64,000 nt of DNA from Burkholderia pseudomultivorans. GTDB taxonomy: Bacteria; Pseudomonadota; Gammaproteobacteria; Burkholderiales; Burkholderiaceae. The stretch lies in assembly GCF_902499075.1 (NCBI RefSeq), contig NZ_CABVPP010000004.1, positions 62,001-126,000 of the forward strand. Direction: 5' to 3'. The notes beneath the pieces were generated by a model. That model was given only the letters and a program-made list of their open reading frames with translations. It did no database searches and was not told where the DNA came from. The position numbers were made by a program, and so were the translations under genes. Below are positions 44,097 through 52,709 of the stretch, in pieces (within the stretch, counting starts at the first letter, position 1; every line of letters starts with the position of its first letter).

Positions 44097-45131
44097 TTAC
44101 TTCAGACGCGTCGCGATTTCGTTCGCCATCGCCTTCAGCGCCGCCTGCGTCGGCGCATCGGTGGCCAATGCGTTGAGCAGCCCGAAATCGTGGATCGTGC
44201 CGTCGTAACGTGTCGTCGTCGCTTCGACGCCGGCCGCGTCGAGCTTGCGGCCGTACGCTTCGCCTTCGTCGCGCAGCACGTCGAACTGCGCGACCTGGAT
44301 CAGCGCGGGCGGCAGCCCCTTCAGTTGCGCGACGCTCGCGCGCAGCGGCGACGCATAGATCTCGTTGCGCTGCGCTTCGTTCTTCGTGTACGCGTCCCAG
44401 AACCACTTCATCATCGGGCGCGTCAGGAAGTGGCCCTGCTGATACGCGCGATACGAACCCGTGTCGAAGTCGTGATCGGTGACGGGCCACAGCAAACCCT
44501 GGAAGCGAATCGCCGGGCCGCCCTTGTCCTTCGCCATCAGCGCGACGACCGCCGCCATGTTGCCGCCGACGCTATTGCCGACCACCGCGAGACGGCTGCC
44601 GTCGACGCCGATCTCCGCACCGTGCGCGGCCACCCACTTCGTCGCCGCATAGGCCTGATTGATCGCGACCGGGTAACGCGCTTCCGGCGACGGCGTGTAG
44701 TTGACGAACACGGCCACCGCACCCGATTGCACGACGAGGTCACGCACGAGCCGCTCGTGCGTCGGGAAATCGCCGAGCACCCAGCCGCCCCCGTGGAAGA
44801 ACATGAACACGGGCGGCGTGCCCGTCGCGTGTTGGGGACGCACGATCGTGATCGGCACGGACAGCCCGTCCTGCTCGATCGTGCGGTTCGACACGTCGAT
44901 CCCCGACAGGTCGACCTTCACGCCGTTCTGTGCGTCGACGAGCACCTGCCGCGCCTTCGCGGGGCTCAGCGTTTCGAGGCCCGGGCCCTTCTGCGCGTTC
45001 AACGCGGCGAGAAACGCGCTCGTCGTCGCGTCGGGGCGCACGGTGTCGGGCCCTGCCGCGAGCGCGGCCGGAATGGCGGAAGACAATGCCGCGACGGCGG
45101 CGGCGATCAGCAGCGGCTTGACGATCTTCAT
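44097..45131 (-). CDS. Exported alpha/beta hydrolase (HSL/acetyl esterase family)
   Basis: The 344-residue protein has a signal peptide (residues 1-26, ending AALAAG) and the hormone-sensitive-lipase-type oxyanion motif HGGGW at 113-117. The nucleophile is Ser187 in GNSVGGN, with a late Asp in QFDVLRDEG and His in IHDFGLL. It hydrolyses short-chain esters, probably in the periplasm. AGGAG lies seven bases before the ATG. It follows ohr by 59 bases and precedes the dehydrogenase remnant; a shared TetR-controlled unit with ohr is likely. Confidence 0.88.
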   Translation of the reverse strand: MKIVKPLLIAAAVAALSSAIPAALAAGPDTVRPDATTSAFLAALNAQKGPGLETLSPAKARQVLVDAQNGVKVDLSGIDVSNRTIEQDGLSVPITIVRPQHATGTPPVFMFFHGGGWVLGDFPTHERLVRDLVVQSGAVAVFVNYTPSPEARYPVAINQAYAATKWVAAHGAEIGVDGSRLAVVGNSVGGNMAAVVALMAKDKGGPAIRFQGLLWPVTDHDFDTGSYRAYQQGHFLTRPMMKWFWDAYTKNEAQRNEIYASPLRASVAQLKGLPPALIQVAQFDVLRDEGEAYGRKLDAAGVEATTTRYDGTIHDFGLLNALATDAPTQAALKAMANEIATRLK

Positions 45132-45190
45132 GATGAGACTCCTGAATCGGGTAAGGGATGGGCGATGAACGGGGCGGTTGCGATGGACGG

Positions 45191-45616
45191 TCAGACGAGC
45201 GTCAGCGTGACGTCGATGTTGCCGCGCGTCGCGTTCGAGTACGGGCAGACGATATGCGCGCGCTCGATGAGCGTCTGCGCGACCTCGCGCTCGAGGCCCG
45301 GCAGCGAGATCTTCAGTTCGACTTCGATGCCGAAGCCGTTCGGGATCGCGCCGATGCCGACGCTGCCCTCGATCGACGCATCGGCGGGCATCGCGATCTT
45401 GTCGCGCGCCGCGACGAACTTCATCGCGCCGATGAAGCACGCGCTGTAGCCGGCGGCGAACAGCTGCTCGGGATTCGCGCCTGCACCGCCCGCGCCGCCG
45501 AGTTCGCGCGGCGTCGTGAGCTTCAGGTCCAGATTGCTTTCGGGCACCGTCGCACGGCCGTCGCGGCCGCCGGTGGCTTTTGCGTGAGCGCGGTACAGCA
45601 CTTTTTCGATCGACAT
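45191..45616 (-). CDS. ohr: Organic hydroperoxide resistance protein (Ohr)
   Basis: The 141-residue OsmC/Ohr protein has the two active cysteines at 60 (GYSACFIGA) and 124 ([12 protein letters not shown]) and the catalytic Arg in TGGRDGRA. It reduces organic hydroperoxides to alcohols in the cytoplasm using lipoylated proteins. AAGGAG lies six bases before the ATG. Two TetR-type operator boxes lie upstream instead of the more usual OhrR (MarR) site. Confidence 0.93.
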   Translation of the reverse strand: MSIEKVLYRAHAKATGGRDGRATVPESNLDLKLTTPRELGGAGGAGANPEQLFAAGYSACFIGAMKFVAARDKIAMPADASIEGSVGIGAIPNGFGIEVELKISLPGLEREVAQTLIERAHIVCPYSNATRGNIDVTLTLV

Positions 45617-45703
45617 GACAGACTCCTTTTCAACAAGTGAGTGGAACAACCTTCCAGCGGGGATCGCTCGCAGGCGGCATCGTCGTCGCCGGCTTCGCGT
45701 TTG

Positions 45704-45791
45704 TTTATCTACTCATAGATAGATAAACATCCCCAAAAAATGCAGATGTCCAGGCATCTGCGCAACATAGTCTATCTACCAACAGATAGAC
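45704..45791. promoter_or_regulatory. Two TetR-type operator boxes upstream of ohr
   Basis: Box A at 45703-45728 reads GTTTATCT-N10-AGATAAAC. Its core TTTATCTACTCATAGATAG is repeated exactly near the tetR start. Box B at 45770-45791 is a perfect inverted repeat, GTCTATCT-accaac-AGATAGAC. They lie 88-187 bases before the ohr start. Confidence 0.75.
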
Positions 45792-45804
45792 AACCAAACC
45801 CGAC

Positions 45805-45824
45805 AAAAGGGCGGCGAACCGCCC
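45805..45824 (-). terminator. Terminator of the tetR gene
   Basis: GGGCGG-cgaa-CCGCCC is a perfect 6-bp stem with TTTT following on the minus strand. It lies 25 bases after the TetR stop, between it and the ohr operators. Confidence 0.7.
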
Positions 45825-45848
45825 TCCTTCTTGCTTACGCGCCCGCCG

Positions 45849-46415
45849 TCAGGCCCGCGTCTTCCAGACCGCCTCGACATCCTCGAGGCGCGCCCGTGTA
45901 TGAAACAGCCGGCTCGCGAGCACGCTGCCCTGAAACGCCGCGTACAGCGCGCGCGCCGCCGCGTCGGGCTTGCCGCTGAAGCTCAGCGTGCCTTCCTTTG
46001 CGCCTTGCGCGAGCAGTTCCGCGAGCCAGCGCTCGTTCGCCTGGAAGAACGCCTGCACCGCCTGCCGCACGTTGTCGGGCAGCGACTCGATATCGGCCGC
46101 GAGCATGCCGCACAGGCAGATCCGGTCGCCGTCGCCGAGCGCGCGCCCGAACAGCTTCGTGTACAGGCTCAGCTTCACGTCGGCCGGCAACGACGGATCG
46201 ATCGCGCGCATCGCGGCCAGCACTTCGTCGCTGTATGCCGCTACCGCTTCCAGTACGAGATCGTCCTTCGACGGGAAGTAGTAATGGATGCTCGACGTCT
46301 TCACGCCCACCAGATCGGACAGGTCGCGATAGCTGAAGCCGTTGTAGCCGCGCAGCATCATCAGCGTGATCGCGTGATCGAGAATCTGTTCGCGGACGGT
46401 CGGTTTCGTTTCCAT
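45849..46415 (-). CDS. TetR/AcrR-family regulator
   Basis: The 188-residue protein has an N-terminal TetR HTH (about 8-54: GYNGFSYRDLSDLVGVKTSSIHYYFPSK). The ligand domain carries two close cysteines, 100 and 102, in GDRICLCGMLAADI. This cysteine pattern resembles the AcuR/NemR-type group, some of which sense electrophiles or oxidants. It has a matching operator just before its own start and two before ohr, so it probably represses itself, the ohr-esterase genes, and possibly the divergent ABC exporter. Confidence 0.9.
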   Translation of the reverse strand: METKPTVREQILDHAITLMMLRGYNGFSYRDLSDLVGVKTSSIHYYFPSKDDLVLEAVAAYSDEVLAAMRAIDPSLPADVKLSLYTKLFGRALGDGDRICLCGMLAADIESLPDNVRQAVQAFFQANERWLAELLAQGAKEGTLSFSGKPDAAARALYAAFQGSVLASRLFHTRARLEDVEAVWKTRA

Positions 46416-46424
46416 GGATCGAAC

Positions 46425-46446
46425 TTTATCTACTCATAGATAGATA
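46425..46446. promoter_or_regulatory. TetR operator box at the tetR start
   Basis: The 22 bases TTTATCTACTCATAGATAG-ATA are identical to 45704-45725 upstream of ohr. They lie 10 bases upstream of the tetR start codon and 248 bases from the divergent ABC exporter start. Confidence 0.78.
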
Positions 46447-46693
46447 GTCAAGGACTTTTTTCGGCTCGACGAAAAAAAGACGGCGCCCGCCAGCAAGCCG
46501 CGATTCCGGCATGGTTTACAACCGCCCTGCAACGCAAGCGAAACGATGCGACACTCGCAGCCGGGCGTCGCGGCCGCGACGCAGTCCGCGCTGCAACGGC
46601 CGTGAGCCGGCGCGGGTACATGCGGCCGCACACCCACCGCTATTGGCATGGCCGATCGGGCCCCGTCGCCCGATCGCATCAGGAGAATGATCG

Positions 46694-48547
46694 ATGTATT
46701 CGTGGTTTGAACGACGGCTGCCGACCTTCCCGCTCGAAGAGCCCGCGACGCCGCCGAACGGCTTCTTCTCGTTCGTCTGGGCCTGCACGCAGGGGGCGCG
46801 CGGCTGGATCCTGCTGATCGCGCTGACCTCGGCGGCGCTCGCCGCCTACGAAGCCGCGCTGTTCGCGATGATGGGCCGCGTGGTGGACTGGCTGTCGTCG
46901 GCGACGCCGGCGACGTTCGGCGAGCTTCACTTCGGCACGCTGGCCGGCTTCGCGGCGATCCTTGCGGGCAGCGTCGTGCTGATCGCGCTGCACACGATGG
47001 TCAAGCATCAGGTGCTCGCGATCAATTTCCCGATGCGGCTGCGCTGGCTGTTTCATCGGCTGATGCTCGAACAGAGCCTGTCGTTCTATGCGAACGAATT
47101 CGCGGGCCGCGTGACGACGAAAATCATGCAGACCGCGCTCGCCGTGCGCGACGCGCTGTTCATGTCGGTCGACGTCGTGATCGGCGTGGCTGCGTATCTG
47201 CTCGGCATCCTCGCGCTCGCCGCGAGCTTCGACTGGCGGCTGATGATTCCGCTTGCGCTGTGGGCGCTCGGCTACGGCGCCGCGTGCGCGTATTTCGTGC
47301 CGCGCCTCGGCCGCGTCGGCAGCGAGCAGGCCGACGCGCGCGCGCTGATGACGGGCCGCATCACCGACGCGTATTCGAACATCACGACCGTCAAGCTGTT
47401 CTCGCATACGCGCCGCGAGGCCGATCACGCGCGGCGCGCGATGGAAGCGTTCAAGGTCACCGGCGATGCGCAGATGCGGCTCGTCAGTGCGTTCGAGATC
47501 GTCAATCACCTGCTGTCGACGGCGCTGCTGGTCGGCTCGACCGGCCTCGCGGTCGCGCTGTGGATGCACGGCGAAGCGAGCGCGGGCGTCGTCGCCGCCG
47601 TGATCGCGATGGCGTTGCGGCTGTCGAGCTACTCGCACTGGATCATGTGGGAGATGACCGAGCTGTTCGAGAACGTCGGCACGATCCAGGACGGCATCAC
47701 GACGCTCACACGCGTGCGCAGCGTCGTCGACGCGCGCGATGCGCGGCCGCTCGTCGTGTCACGCGGCGAGATCGTGTTCGACAACGTGCGGTTCGCGCAC
47801 GACGACAACGAGAAGCCGGTGTTCGACGGGCTGAACCTGACGATTCGTCCAGGCGAGCGGATCGGGCTGATCGGCCGCTCGGGCGCCGGCAAGTCGACGC
47901 TCGTGAACCTGCTGCTGCGCTTCTACGACGTCGACGGCGGCGCGATCCGGATCGACGGGCAGGACATCGCGCACGTCACGCAAGACAGCCTGCGCGCGGC
48001 CATCGGCATGGTCACGCAGGATACGTCGCTGCTGCATCGGACGATGCGCGAGAACATCCTGTACGGCCGCCCGGACGCGACCGAACGCGAGATGCGCGCC
48101 GCCGCCGAGCGTGCGGAAGCGTCGGAATTCATCGAGCGGCTGCGCGACCGGCATGGGCGCTCGGGCTATGACGTCGAGGTCGGCGAGCGCGGCGTGAAGC
48201 TGTCGGGCGGCCAGCGGCAGCGCGTCGCGATCGCGCGCGTGATGCTGAAGGACGCGCCGATTCTCGTGCTCGACGAAGCGACGAGCGCGCTCGACTCGGA
48301 GGTCGAAGTCGCGATCCAGCGCAGCCTCGACAGCCTGATGATGGGCAAGACGGTGATCGCGATCGCGCATCGGCTCTCGACGATCGCGGCGATGGACCGG
48401 CTGATCGTGCTCGACGAAGGGCGAATCGTCGAGGAAGGCACGCATCAGCAGCTGCTGCAGGCAGGCGGGATTTACGCGGCGCTGTGGGCGCATCAGAGCG
48501 GCGGGTTCCTCGGCGAGACGGCGGACGAGGCGGCACCCGCGCAGTGA
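46694..48547 (+). CDS. ABC exporter half-transporter (fused membrane and ATPase domains)
   Basis: The 617-residue protein has about six helices in residues 35-330 (type IV exporter fold) and an ATPase domain in 360-600. Walker A is GRSGAGKST, the signature LSGGQRQR, Walker B PILVLDEATSALD, and the switch His lies in AIAHRLSTI. It would act as a homodimer exporting a lipid, peptide or drug-like substrate; MsbA- and multidrug-type relatives look alike. AGGAGAATGATCG precedes the ATG. It is divergent from the TetR gene. Its last 20 codons reappear near 58.8 kb. Confidence 0.9.
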   Translation: MYSWFERRLPTFPLEEPATPPNGFFSFVWACTQGARGWILLIALTSAALAAYEAALFAMMGRVVDWLSSATPATFGELHFGTLAGFAAILAGSVVLIALHTMVKHQVLAINFPMRLRWLFHRLMLEQSLSFYANEFAGRVTTKIMQTALAVRDALFMSVDVVIGVAAYLLGILALAASFDWRLMIPLALWALGYGAACAYFVPRLGRVGSEQADARALMTGRITDAYSNITTVKLFSHTRREADHARRAMEAFKVTGDAQMRLVSAFEIVNHLLSTALLVGSTGLAVALWMHGEASAGVVAAVIAMALRLSSYSHWIMWEMTELFENVGTIQDGITTLTRVRSVVDARDARPLVVSRGEIVFDNVRFAHDDNEKPVFDGLNLTIRPGERIGLIGRSGAGKSTLVNLLLRFYDVDGGAIRIDGQDIAHVTQDSLRAAIGMVTQDTSLLHRTMRENILYGRPDATEREMRAAAERAEASEFIERLRDRHGRSGYDVEVGERGVKLSGGQRQRVAIARVMLKDAPILVLDEATSALDSEVEVAIQRSLDSLMMGKTVIAIAHRLSTIAAMDRLIVLDEGRIVEEGTHQQLLQAGGIYAALWAHQSGGFLGETADEAAPAQ

Positions 48548-48646
48548 GCGTCGCGGTAAAGCCGGCCGCCGGCATCGGTGCAAGCCCGGCCGGCGATCGG
48601 CTTCGCGATTGCATCCCCGTCCCGTTGCGGCCGGCCGCACCGGCGA

Positions 48647-48762
48647 TCAGGCGCGGCTGCGGGCGTCCCCGCGTTGAACGTCGCCCAGCACGGTGACGAG
48701 GACGAGTGCGGCGATCAGCCCGAGATGCTCGAAGAAGCTGCATACGCGGTTCGCCGCCACCG
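48647..48762 (-). pseudogene. Possible DoxX-like C-terminal remnant
   Basis: After the porin stop, the minus strand keeps an open frame with NRVCSFFEHLGLIAALVLV ending at TGA. It resembles the last helix of DoxX proteins (compare NFYKNISIVGAFLLL in the intact DoxX here). It has no own start or upstream part. The match is short and could be chance. Confidence 0.25.
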
Positions 48763-48764
48763 CC

Positions 48765-49853
48765 TCAGAACATCGTATGCACCCCGATGCGTGCAACGGC
48801 CTGGCTCGCCGAGCCGGACGCCCCGTTCGGATCGAGCACGCCGTTGATCTGCGCATTCGCGCCGCTATTCGCGCGCTGATAGTCGGCGGACACATACACC
48901 ATCGTGCGCTTCGACAACAGGTATTGCAGCGCGCCGCTGACCTGATGCGCATGGTTGTCGTTCACGGCTTCGTTGCCCTTCATGTACATGTATTTCGCGC
49001 CGAGAAAGACGTCCGGCCGGATCCGCCAGACCGCGCCGGCTTCGGCCATCCACACGCCGGCTTCGTTGAATGAATTGCGGACGGTGGTCAGCAAGGCCTT
49101 GGCGGTGACCGCGCCGAAGTCGTAGTGCATGCCGACGCCCCAGTTGCGCACGCTGGTCGACGGTGTCCCCGGCGTCGAGCCGTACTTCTCGTTCGTATAG
49201 GCCGCGCCGATACCCAATGCCCCGGCCTCGTAGTTCAATCCGACGCTGACGGTATTGTTCGCGCCGACCGACCCGGCCACACCGCCGAACGCATACATCA
49301 CGCCGCCGGAAAGCCCGCCAATCGTCGGCGAACTGTATTTGACGGAATTCGCAACGGGCTTGCTGCCCGCCGTGCGATCCCAATCGAACGCGCCGGTCGG
49401 ATTGTTCGGCAGCGCGAGCCGCTGAAACGGCCCGTTCCTGAAGCCGTACAGCCCCGTGATGTCCATCGAAATCGCGTTGCCCTTCGCGAACAGCGAATCG
49501 ACCATGAAGTCGTACTGGTTACCGAGCCGGACGCTGCCGAACCGTTCGCTCTCGATGCCCACGTAAGCGTTACGGGCGAAGAGGCCCGTGCCGACGATGC
49601 TGCCGTTCGCCATCGAGAACTGGTTCACGAGCGCGAACGTCGCGTGATAGCCGCCGCCGAGATCTTCCGTGCCGCGAAGGCCGAACAGGTTCGGCGTGAA
49701 GATGCCGTCGTCGAACTTGACGTTCTTCCCGCCGCCCTCGTTACTCACATACGAAATGCCGCTGTCGATCAGCCCGAACAGCGTCACGCTGCTTTGCGCA
49801 TACGCGCCCGGCGCGATGGCCAGCATCGCGACTACACCAAACCTGAGTTTCAT
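48765..49853 (-). CDS. Outer-membrane porin of the hydroquinone cluster
   Basis: The 362-residue protein has a signal peptide ending PGAYAQ, the mature start SSVTLFGLIDSGISYVSNEGG, TEDLGGGYHATF, and ends in HTMF. GGAGACACG precedes the ATG. It is the last minus-strand gene after the ferredoxin, 225 bases away, so it may have its own promoter. Its place suggests entry of the aromatic substrate. Confidence 0.92.
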   Translation of the reverse strand: MKLRFGVVAMLAIAPGAYAQSSVTLFGLIDSGISYVSNEGGGKNVKFDDGIFTPNLFGLRGTEDLGGGYHATFALVNQFSMANGSIVGTGLFARNAYVGIESERFGSVRLGNQYDFMVDSLFAKGNAISMDITGLYGFRNGPFQRLALPNNPTGAFDWDRTAGSKPVANSVKYSSPTIGGLSGGVMYAFGGVAGSVGANNTVSVGLNYEAGALGIGAAYTNEKYGSTPGTPSTSVRNWGVGMHYDFGAVTAKALLTTVRNSFNEAGVWMAEAGAVWRIRPDVFLGAKYMYMKGNEAVNDNHAHQVSGALQYLLSKRTMVYVSADYQRANSGANAQINGVLDPNGASGSASQAVARIGVHTMF

Positions 49854-49947
49854 CGTGTCTCCGTCTTTTTTTTGAAAATTCGCACGCGCGAGCGTGCGCT
49901 ACGTCACCGGCGCTCGCCCGATGTTTTTTTTAAACAACACCTTCCCT

Positions 49948-49973
49948 GCCCTGGATCAGCGAAGATTCAGGGC
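49948..49973. repeat. Stem-loop after the Rieske ferredoxin gene
   Basis: GCCCTGGATC and GATTCAGGGC form a 10-bp stem with one G-T pair and a six-base loop. It lies between the ferredoxin stop and the porin start and may end the hap-like transcript, although no T-run follows on the minus strand. Confidence 0.5.
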
Positions 49974-50078
49974 GTCACATCTAACTTTGATTAGTGATAC
50001 TGATTCAACAGCACGACTGGAATCTCGCCGGCGAGTCGCTTTCTTCATCGCGTCGACGCGATTACGCGAACCCTCGAT

Positions 50079-50414
50079 TCAAGCGTTTCGGCAAATCACC
50101 CACGCCGCCGGATCGACTTCAACCGGCACGGCCTCCAGCCCCGCACCGGCGCACGGCCCGTCGATGCACATCCCGTCGTCGAACCGGAACAGCGCGCTGT
50201 GATGTGCACACATCAGCACCTGCGACCGATAGCACGAAACGTTGCCCGGCACGAAGTCGAGCGGAACCGAGAAATGCGGGCAGCGGTTCACGTACGCCCA
50301 CACCTGCGGCCCGCGCCGCACGACGATCACCGACCGGCCGCTGCGCGCTTCATCGACGACCCGCGCCCCGCCGTCGGGCACGTCGGAGAAGCGACAGAGT
50401 TGCGTCGCGCCCAT
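50079..50414 (-). CDS. Rieske-type [2Fe-2S] ferredoxin
   Basis: The 111-residue protein has the Rieske ligands: Cys and His in NRCPHFSVP, and Cys and His in VLMCAHHSALF. This is the CXH...CXXH pattern of small soluble ferredoxins. In the hap operon of Pseudomonas fluorescens ACB a ferredoxin (HapI) occupies the same place after the intradiol dioxygenase. It may reactivate the iron of a dioxygenase by reduction. GGAG lies nine bases before the ATG. It follows the YciI-like gene by two bases. Confidence 0.88.
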   Translation of the reverse strand: MGATQLCRFSDVPDGGARVVDEARSGRSVIVVRRGPQVWAYVNRCPHFSVPLDFVPGNVSCYRSQVLMCAHHSALFRFDDGMCIDGPCAGAGLEAVPVEVDPAAWVICRNA

Positions 50415-50416
50415 GC

Positions 50417-50728
50417 TCACACTCTCCGCTCCGGGTTGCCGAGGCTCCAGTCCCACGGGCGCACGTCCACCCGCGAAAACAGGCCTTCCTTCACATACGG
50501 ATCGTTACCGACGAACCGCATCACCGCATCGATGTCATCGGCTTCGATCACGAGCAGCGTACCGTTCATCGCATCGCCCTGCGGGTCGAGCGTCGGGCCG
50601 CCGAGCCGCACGTACACGCCATGCTGAGCCGCCGAGCGCAGATAGCTGCGATGCGTGGGCCGCACGCGGTCGCGCACGTCGCGCATCCCCGGTTGGTCCG
50701 TCGCGAACACCGCAAAGAATCGAGCCAT
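50417..50728 (-). CDS. YciI-like dimeric alpha/beta-barrel protein
   Basis: The 103-residue protein has the YciI fold (FFAVFATDQPG at the first strand, RPTHRSYLRSAAQHGV with the conserved His, LLVIEADDIDAVMRFVGNDPYVKEGLF). Family members resemble muconolactone isomerase, and some catalyse lactone or dehalogenation reactions. It sits five bases after the hydroxyquinol dioxygenase gene and two before the ferredoxin, in the hap-like operon. Its step is not known. Confidence 0.82.
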   Translation of the reverse strand: MARFFAVFATDQPGMRDVRDRVRPTHRSYLRSAAQHGVYVRLGGPTLDPQGDAMNGTLLVIEADDIDAVMRFVGNDPYVKEGLFSRVDVRPWDWSLGNPERRV

Positions 50729-50733
50729 ATCGG

Positions 50734-51606
50734 TCAGCTCCGGTCGAGCACGAAGTCGTACGTCGCTTCGCGGTACGCACCGCTGATGCCGAATCGGCGC
50801 GCCAGCTCATCGCCCGCTTCGCGCCGACGATAGGCCACCATCAGCGACGGCTTCACGCCAAACACGGCATCCGACTGCAGGTACGCGTCTTCCTCGTCGA
50901 ACAGATGCGTGACGAGCCTGCGATAGCCGGGCGCATCGATCATGAAGTGCAGATGCGCGGGGCGCCACGGGTGGCGCCCGGTCGCGTCGAGCATCTTGCC
51001 GACCGGGCCGTCGGTCGGAATCGGATAGCTGACCGGCAGAATCGTCGTGATCGCGTAGTGCCCTTGCGCATCGGTCCGGTAGCGGCCTCGCAGGTTGCCG
51101 TGCGGTTGCGCCGGGTCCTGTCCGGAATACATGCCGTTGTCGGCGGTCTGCCAGACGTCGAGCACGGCATCCGGCAGCGGCGCACCGTCGGTGGTCAGCA
51201 CGCGGCCATGCACGAGCGCCGGCGTGCCGGACGTGAGCGCCATGTTCTCGCCATACGCGCGATCGGGCATCCCTTCGATGTAGAACGGTCCAAACACCGT
51301 CGTTTCCGTCGCGCCGGTCGCCAAGCGATGGTTGATCGCGTCGACCAGCATCGACACACCGAGCGTGTCGGACAGCAGGATGAACTCCTGCCGCACGACG
51401 TCGTCGCACATCTGCCCGGTTTCGGTCAGGAAGCGAATCGCGGCCATCCACTCGGCTTCGGTCAGCTCGGTTTCGCGGACGAACGCATGCAGGTGCCGCA
51501 CGAGGCTCTGCATCAGCATGCGCACGCGCGGGTTCGGCGCGCCGTCGAAGCTGGCGACGACCTGCTCGGTCAACCGCGTATCGCCGTCATCATGATCATT
51601 CGTCAC
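50734..51606 (-). CDS. hapG: Hydroxyquinol 1,2-dioxygenase (intradiol)
   Basis: The 290-residue enzyme has the intradiol N-terminal helical domain (residues 10-100) and the catalytic beta-sandwich. The Fe(III) ligands are Tyr in DNGMYSG, Tyr in RGRYRTDAQGHY, and the two His in WRPAHLHF. GPFYIEG is the usual family segment. It cleaves 1,2,4-trihydroxybenzene to maleylacetate. It starts with GTG at 51606, six bases after GGAG. It lies downstream of maleylacetate reductase and upstream of the YciI-like gene, as HapG does in the hap operon. Catechol could be a side substrate. Confidence 0.88.
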   Translation of the reverse strand: MTNDHDDGDTRLTEQVVASFDGAPNPRVRMLMQSLVRHLHAFVRETELTEAEWMAAIRFLTETGQMCDDVVRQEFILLSDTLGVSMLVDAINHRLATGATETTVFGPFYIEGMPDRAYGENMALTSGTPALVHGRVLTTDGAPLPDAVLDVWQTADNGMYSGQDPAQPHGNLRGRYRTDAQGHYAITTILPVSYPIPTDGPVGKMLDATGRHPWRPAHLHFMIDAPGYRRLVTHLFDEEDAYLQSDAVFGVKPSLMVAYRRREAGDELARRFGISGAYREATYDFVLDRS

Positions 51607-51634
51607 GTTCGTCTCCTTGGACGCGGACCGCCGC

Positions 51635-52702
51635 TCACCGCGGCGCGCGCCCTTCCCATGCATGCTGAAGCAACTCCCGGATCGGCGCACGTTCGATCGG
51701 CCGCGGGTTCGCATACGGATTCCGGCAGGCGAGGTCGGCGGCTTCGTCGAGGCCCACCTCCGGCATCCCGAGGTCGCCAAGCGCCGCCTGCAGCCCGAGC
51801 TGCCGGTTCAGTTCGAACAACAGCGGGCCGGCGTCGGCGGCGTCGCTACCGCCCAGCGCCCGCGCGACACGTCGCAGCGCGTCGGGCGCCGCCGCATGGT
51901 TGTAGTGCGCGGTATGCGGCAACATCGCGGCATGCGTCTGGGCGTGCGGCAGGTTGAAGGTGCCGCCGAGCGTATGGCAGAGCTTGTGATGCAACGCCAT
52001 GCCGACCGCCCCCAGGCACGTGCCGGCGAGCCAAGCGCCATACAGCGCGCGGCTGCGCATCTCGCGATCGTCGGGCGCGCGAACGATCGCCGGCAATGCT
52101 TCGCCGAGCGCACGTATCGATTCCTCCGCCATCAGACTGATGACCGGGTTCGCATCGTCGGCATAGAGCGCCTCGACCGCGTGCGCCATCGCATTGACGC
52201 CGGACGCCGCCGAGATCCCCGGCGGCAGCGACAGCGTCAGCGACGGGTCGTAAAGCACCGTGCGCGGCAGCACGCGCGCATCGCGCCCGGTGCGCTTGAG
52301 GCGGTCTTCCGTCAGCCCGAAGATCGGCGTCATCTCCGAGCCCGCGTAGGTCGTCGGCACGGCGACGATCGGCAGCGACGATTCGAGTGCGATCGCCTTG
52401 CCGAGCCCGATGGTCGAACCGCCGCCGATCGCGACGCAGCAGTCCGCGCCGAGTTCGACGGCCATCTCGCATGCCGCGCGTGCCACTTCGACCGGCACGT
52501 GCATCACGGCCTGCGCACACACGCCGGCCGCGCGCTCGCCCAGTACGCGGCTCACGCGCTCCGCGAGCGGCTGCTGCTCGGGCGTCGACAGGATCAGCGC
52601 CCGCCGCACGCCGAGTGCATTCAGCTCGTCCGGCAGCCGTTCGAGCGCGCCCCATTCGAACACGACGCGCGAAGGCGTTCCCTGGTAGACGAAACGCTCC
52701 AT
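51635..52702 (-). CDS. hapF: Maleylacetate reductase
   Basis: The 355-residue iron-ADH-fold enzyme has VAIGGGSTIGLGKAIAL, VPTTYAGSEMTPIFG and the HHKLCHTLGGTFNLPHAQTH metal region. It makes 3-oxoadipate from maleylacetate, linking both the hydroquinone and hydroxyquinol branches to the beta-ketoadipate pathway. GAGG lies five bases before the ATG. It starts seven bases after the aldehyde dehydrogenase stop. It is a paralogue of the copy at 42585-43643. Confidence 0.93.
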   Translation of the reverse strand: MERFVYQGTPSRVVFEWGALERLPDELNALGVRRALILSTPEQQPLAERVSRVLGERAAGVCAQAVMHVPVEVARAACEMAVELGADCCVAIGGGSTIGLGKAIALESSLPIVAVPTTYAGSEMTPIFGLTEDRLKRTGRDARVLPRTVLYDPSLTLSLPPGISAASGVNAMAHAVEALYADDANPVISLMAEESIRALGEALPAIVRAPDDREMRSRALYGAWLAGTCLGAVGMALHHKLCHTLGGTFNLPHAQTHAAMLPHTAHYNHAAAPDALRRVARALGGSDAADAGPLLFELNRQLGLQAALGDLGMPEVGLDEAADLACRNPYANPRPIERAPIRELLQHAWEGRAPR

Positions 52703-52709
52703 CGCGACC

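Noticed and set aside
48548-48646. Terminator after the ABC exporter formed by GCCGGCC repeats
   Set aside because: Several overlapping GC palindromes can pair in different ways and none is followed by a T-run, so no single structure could be supported.
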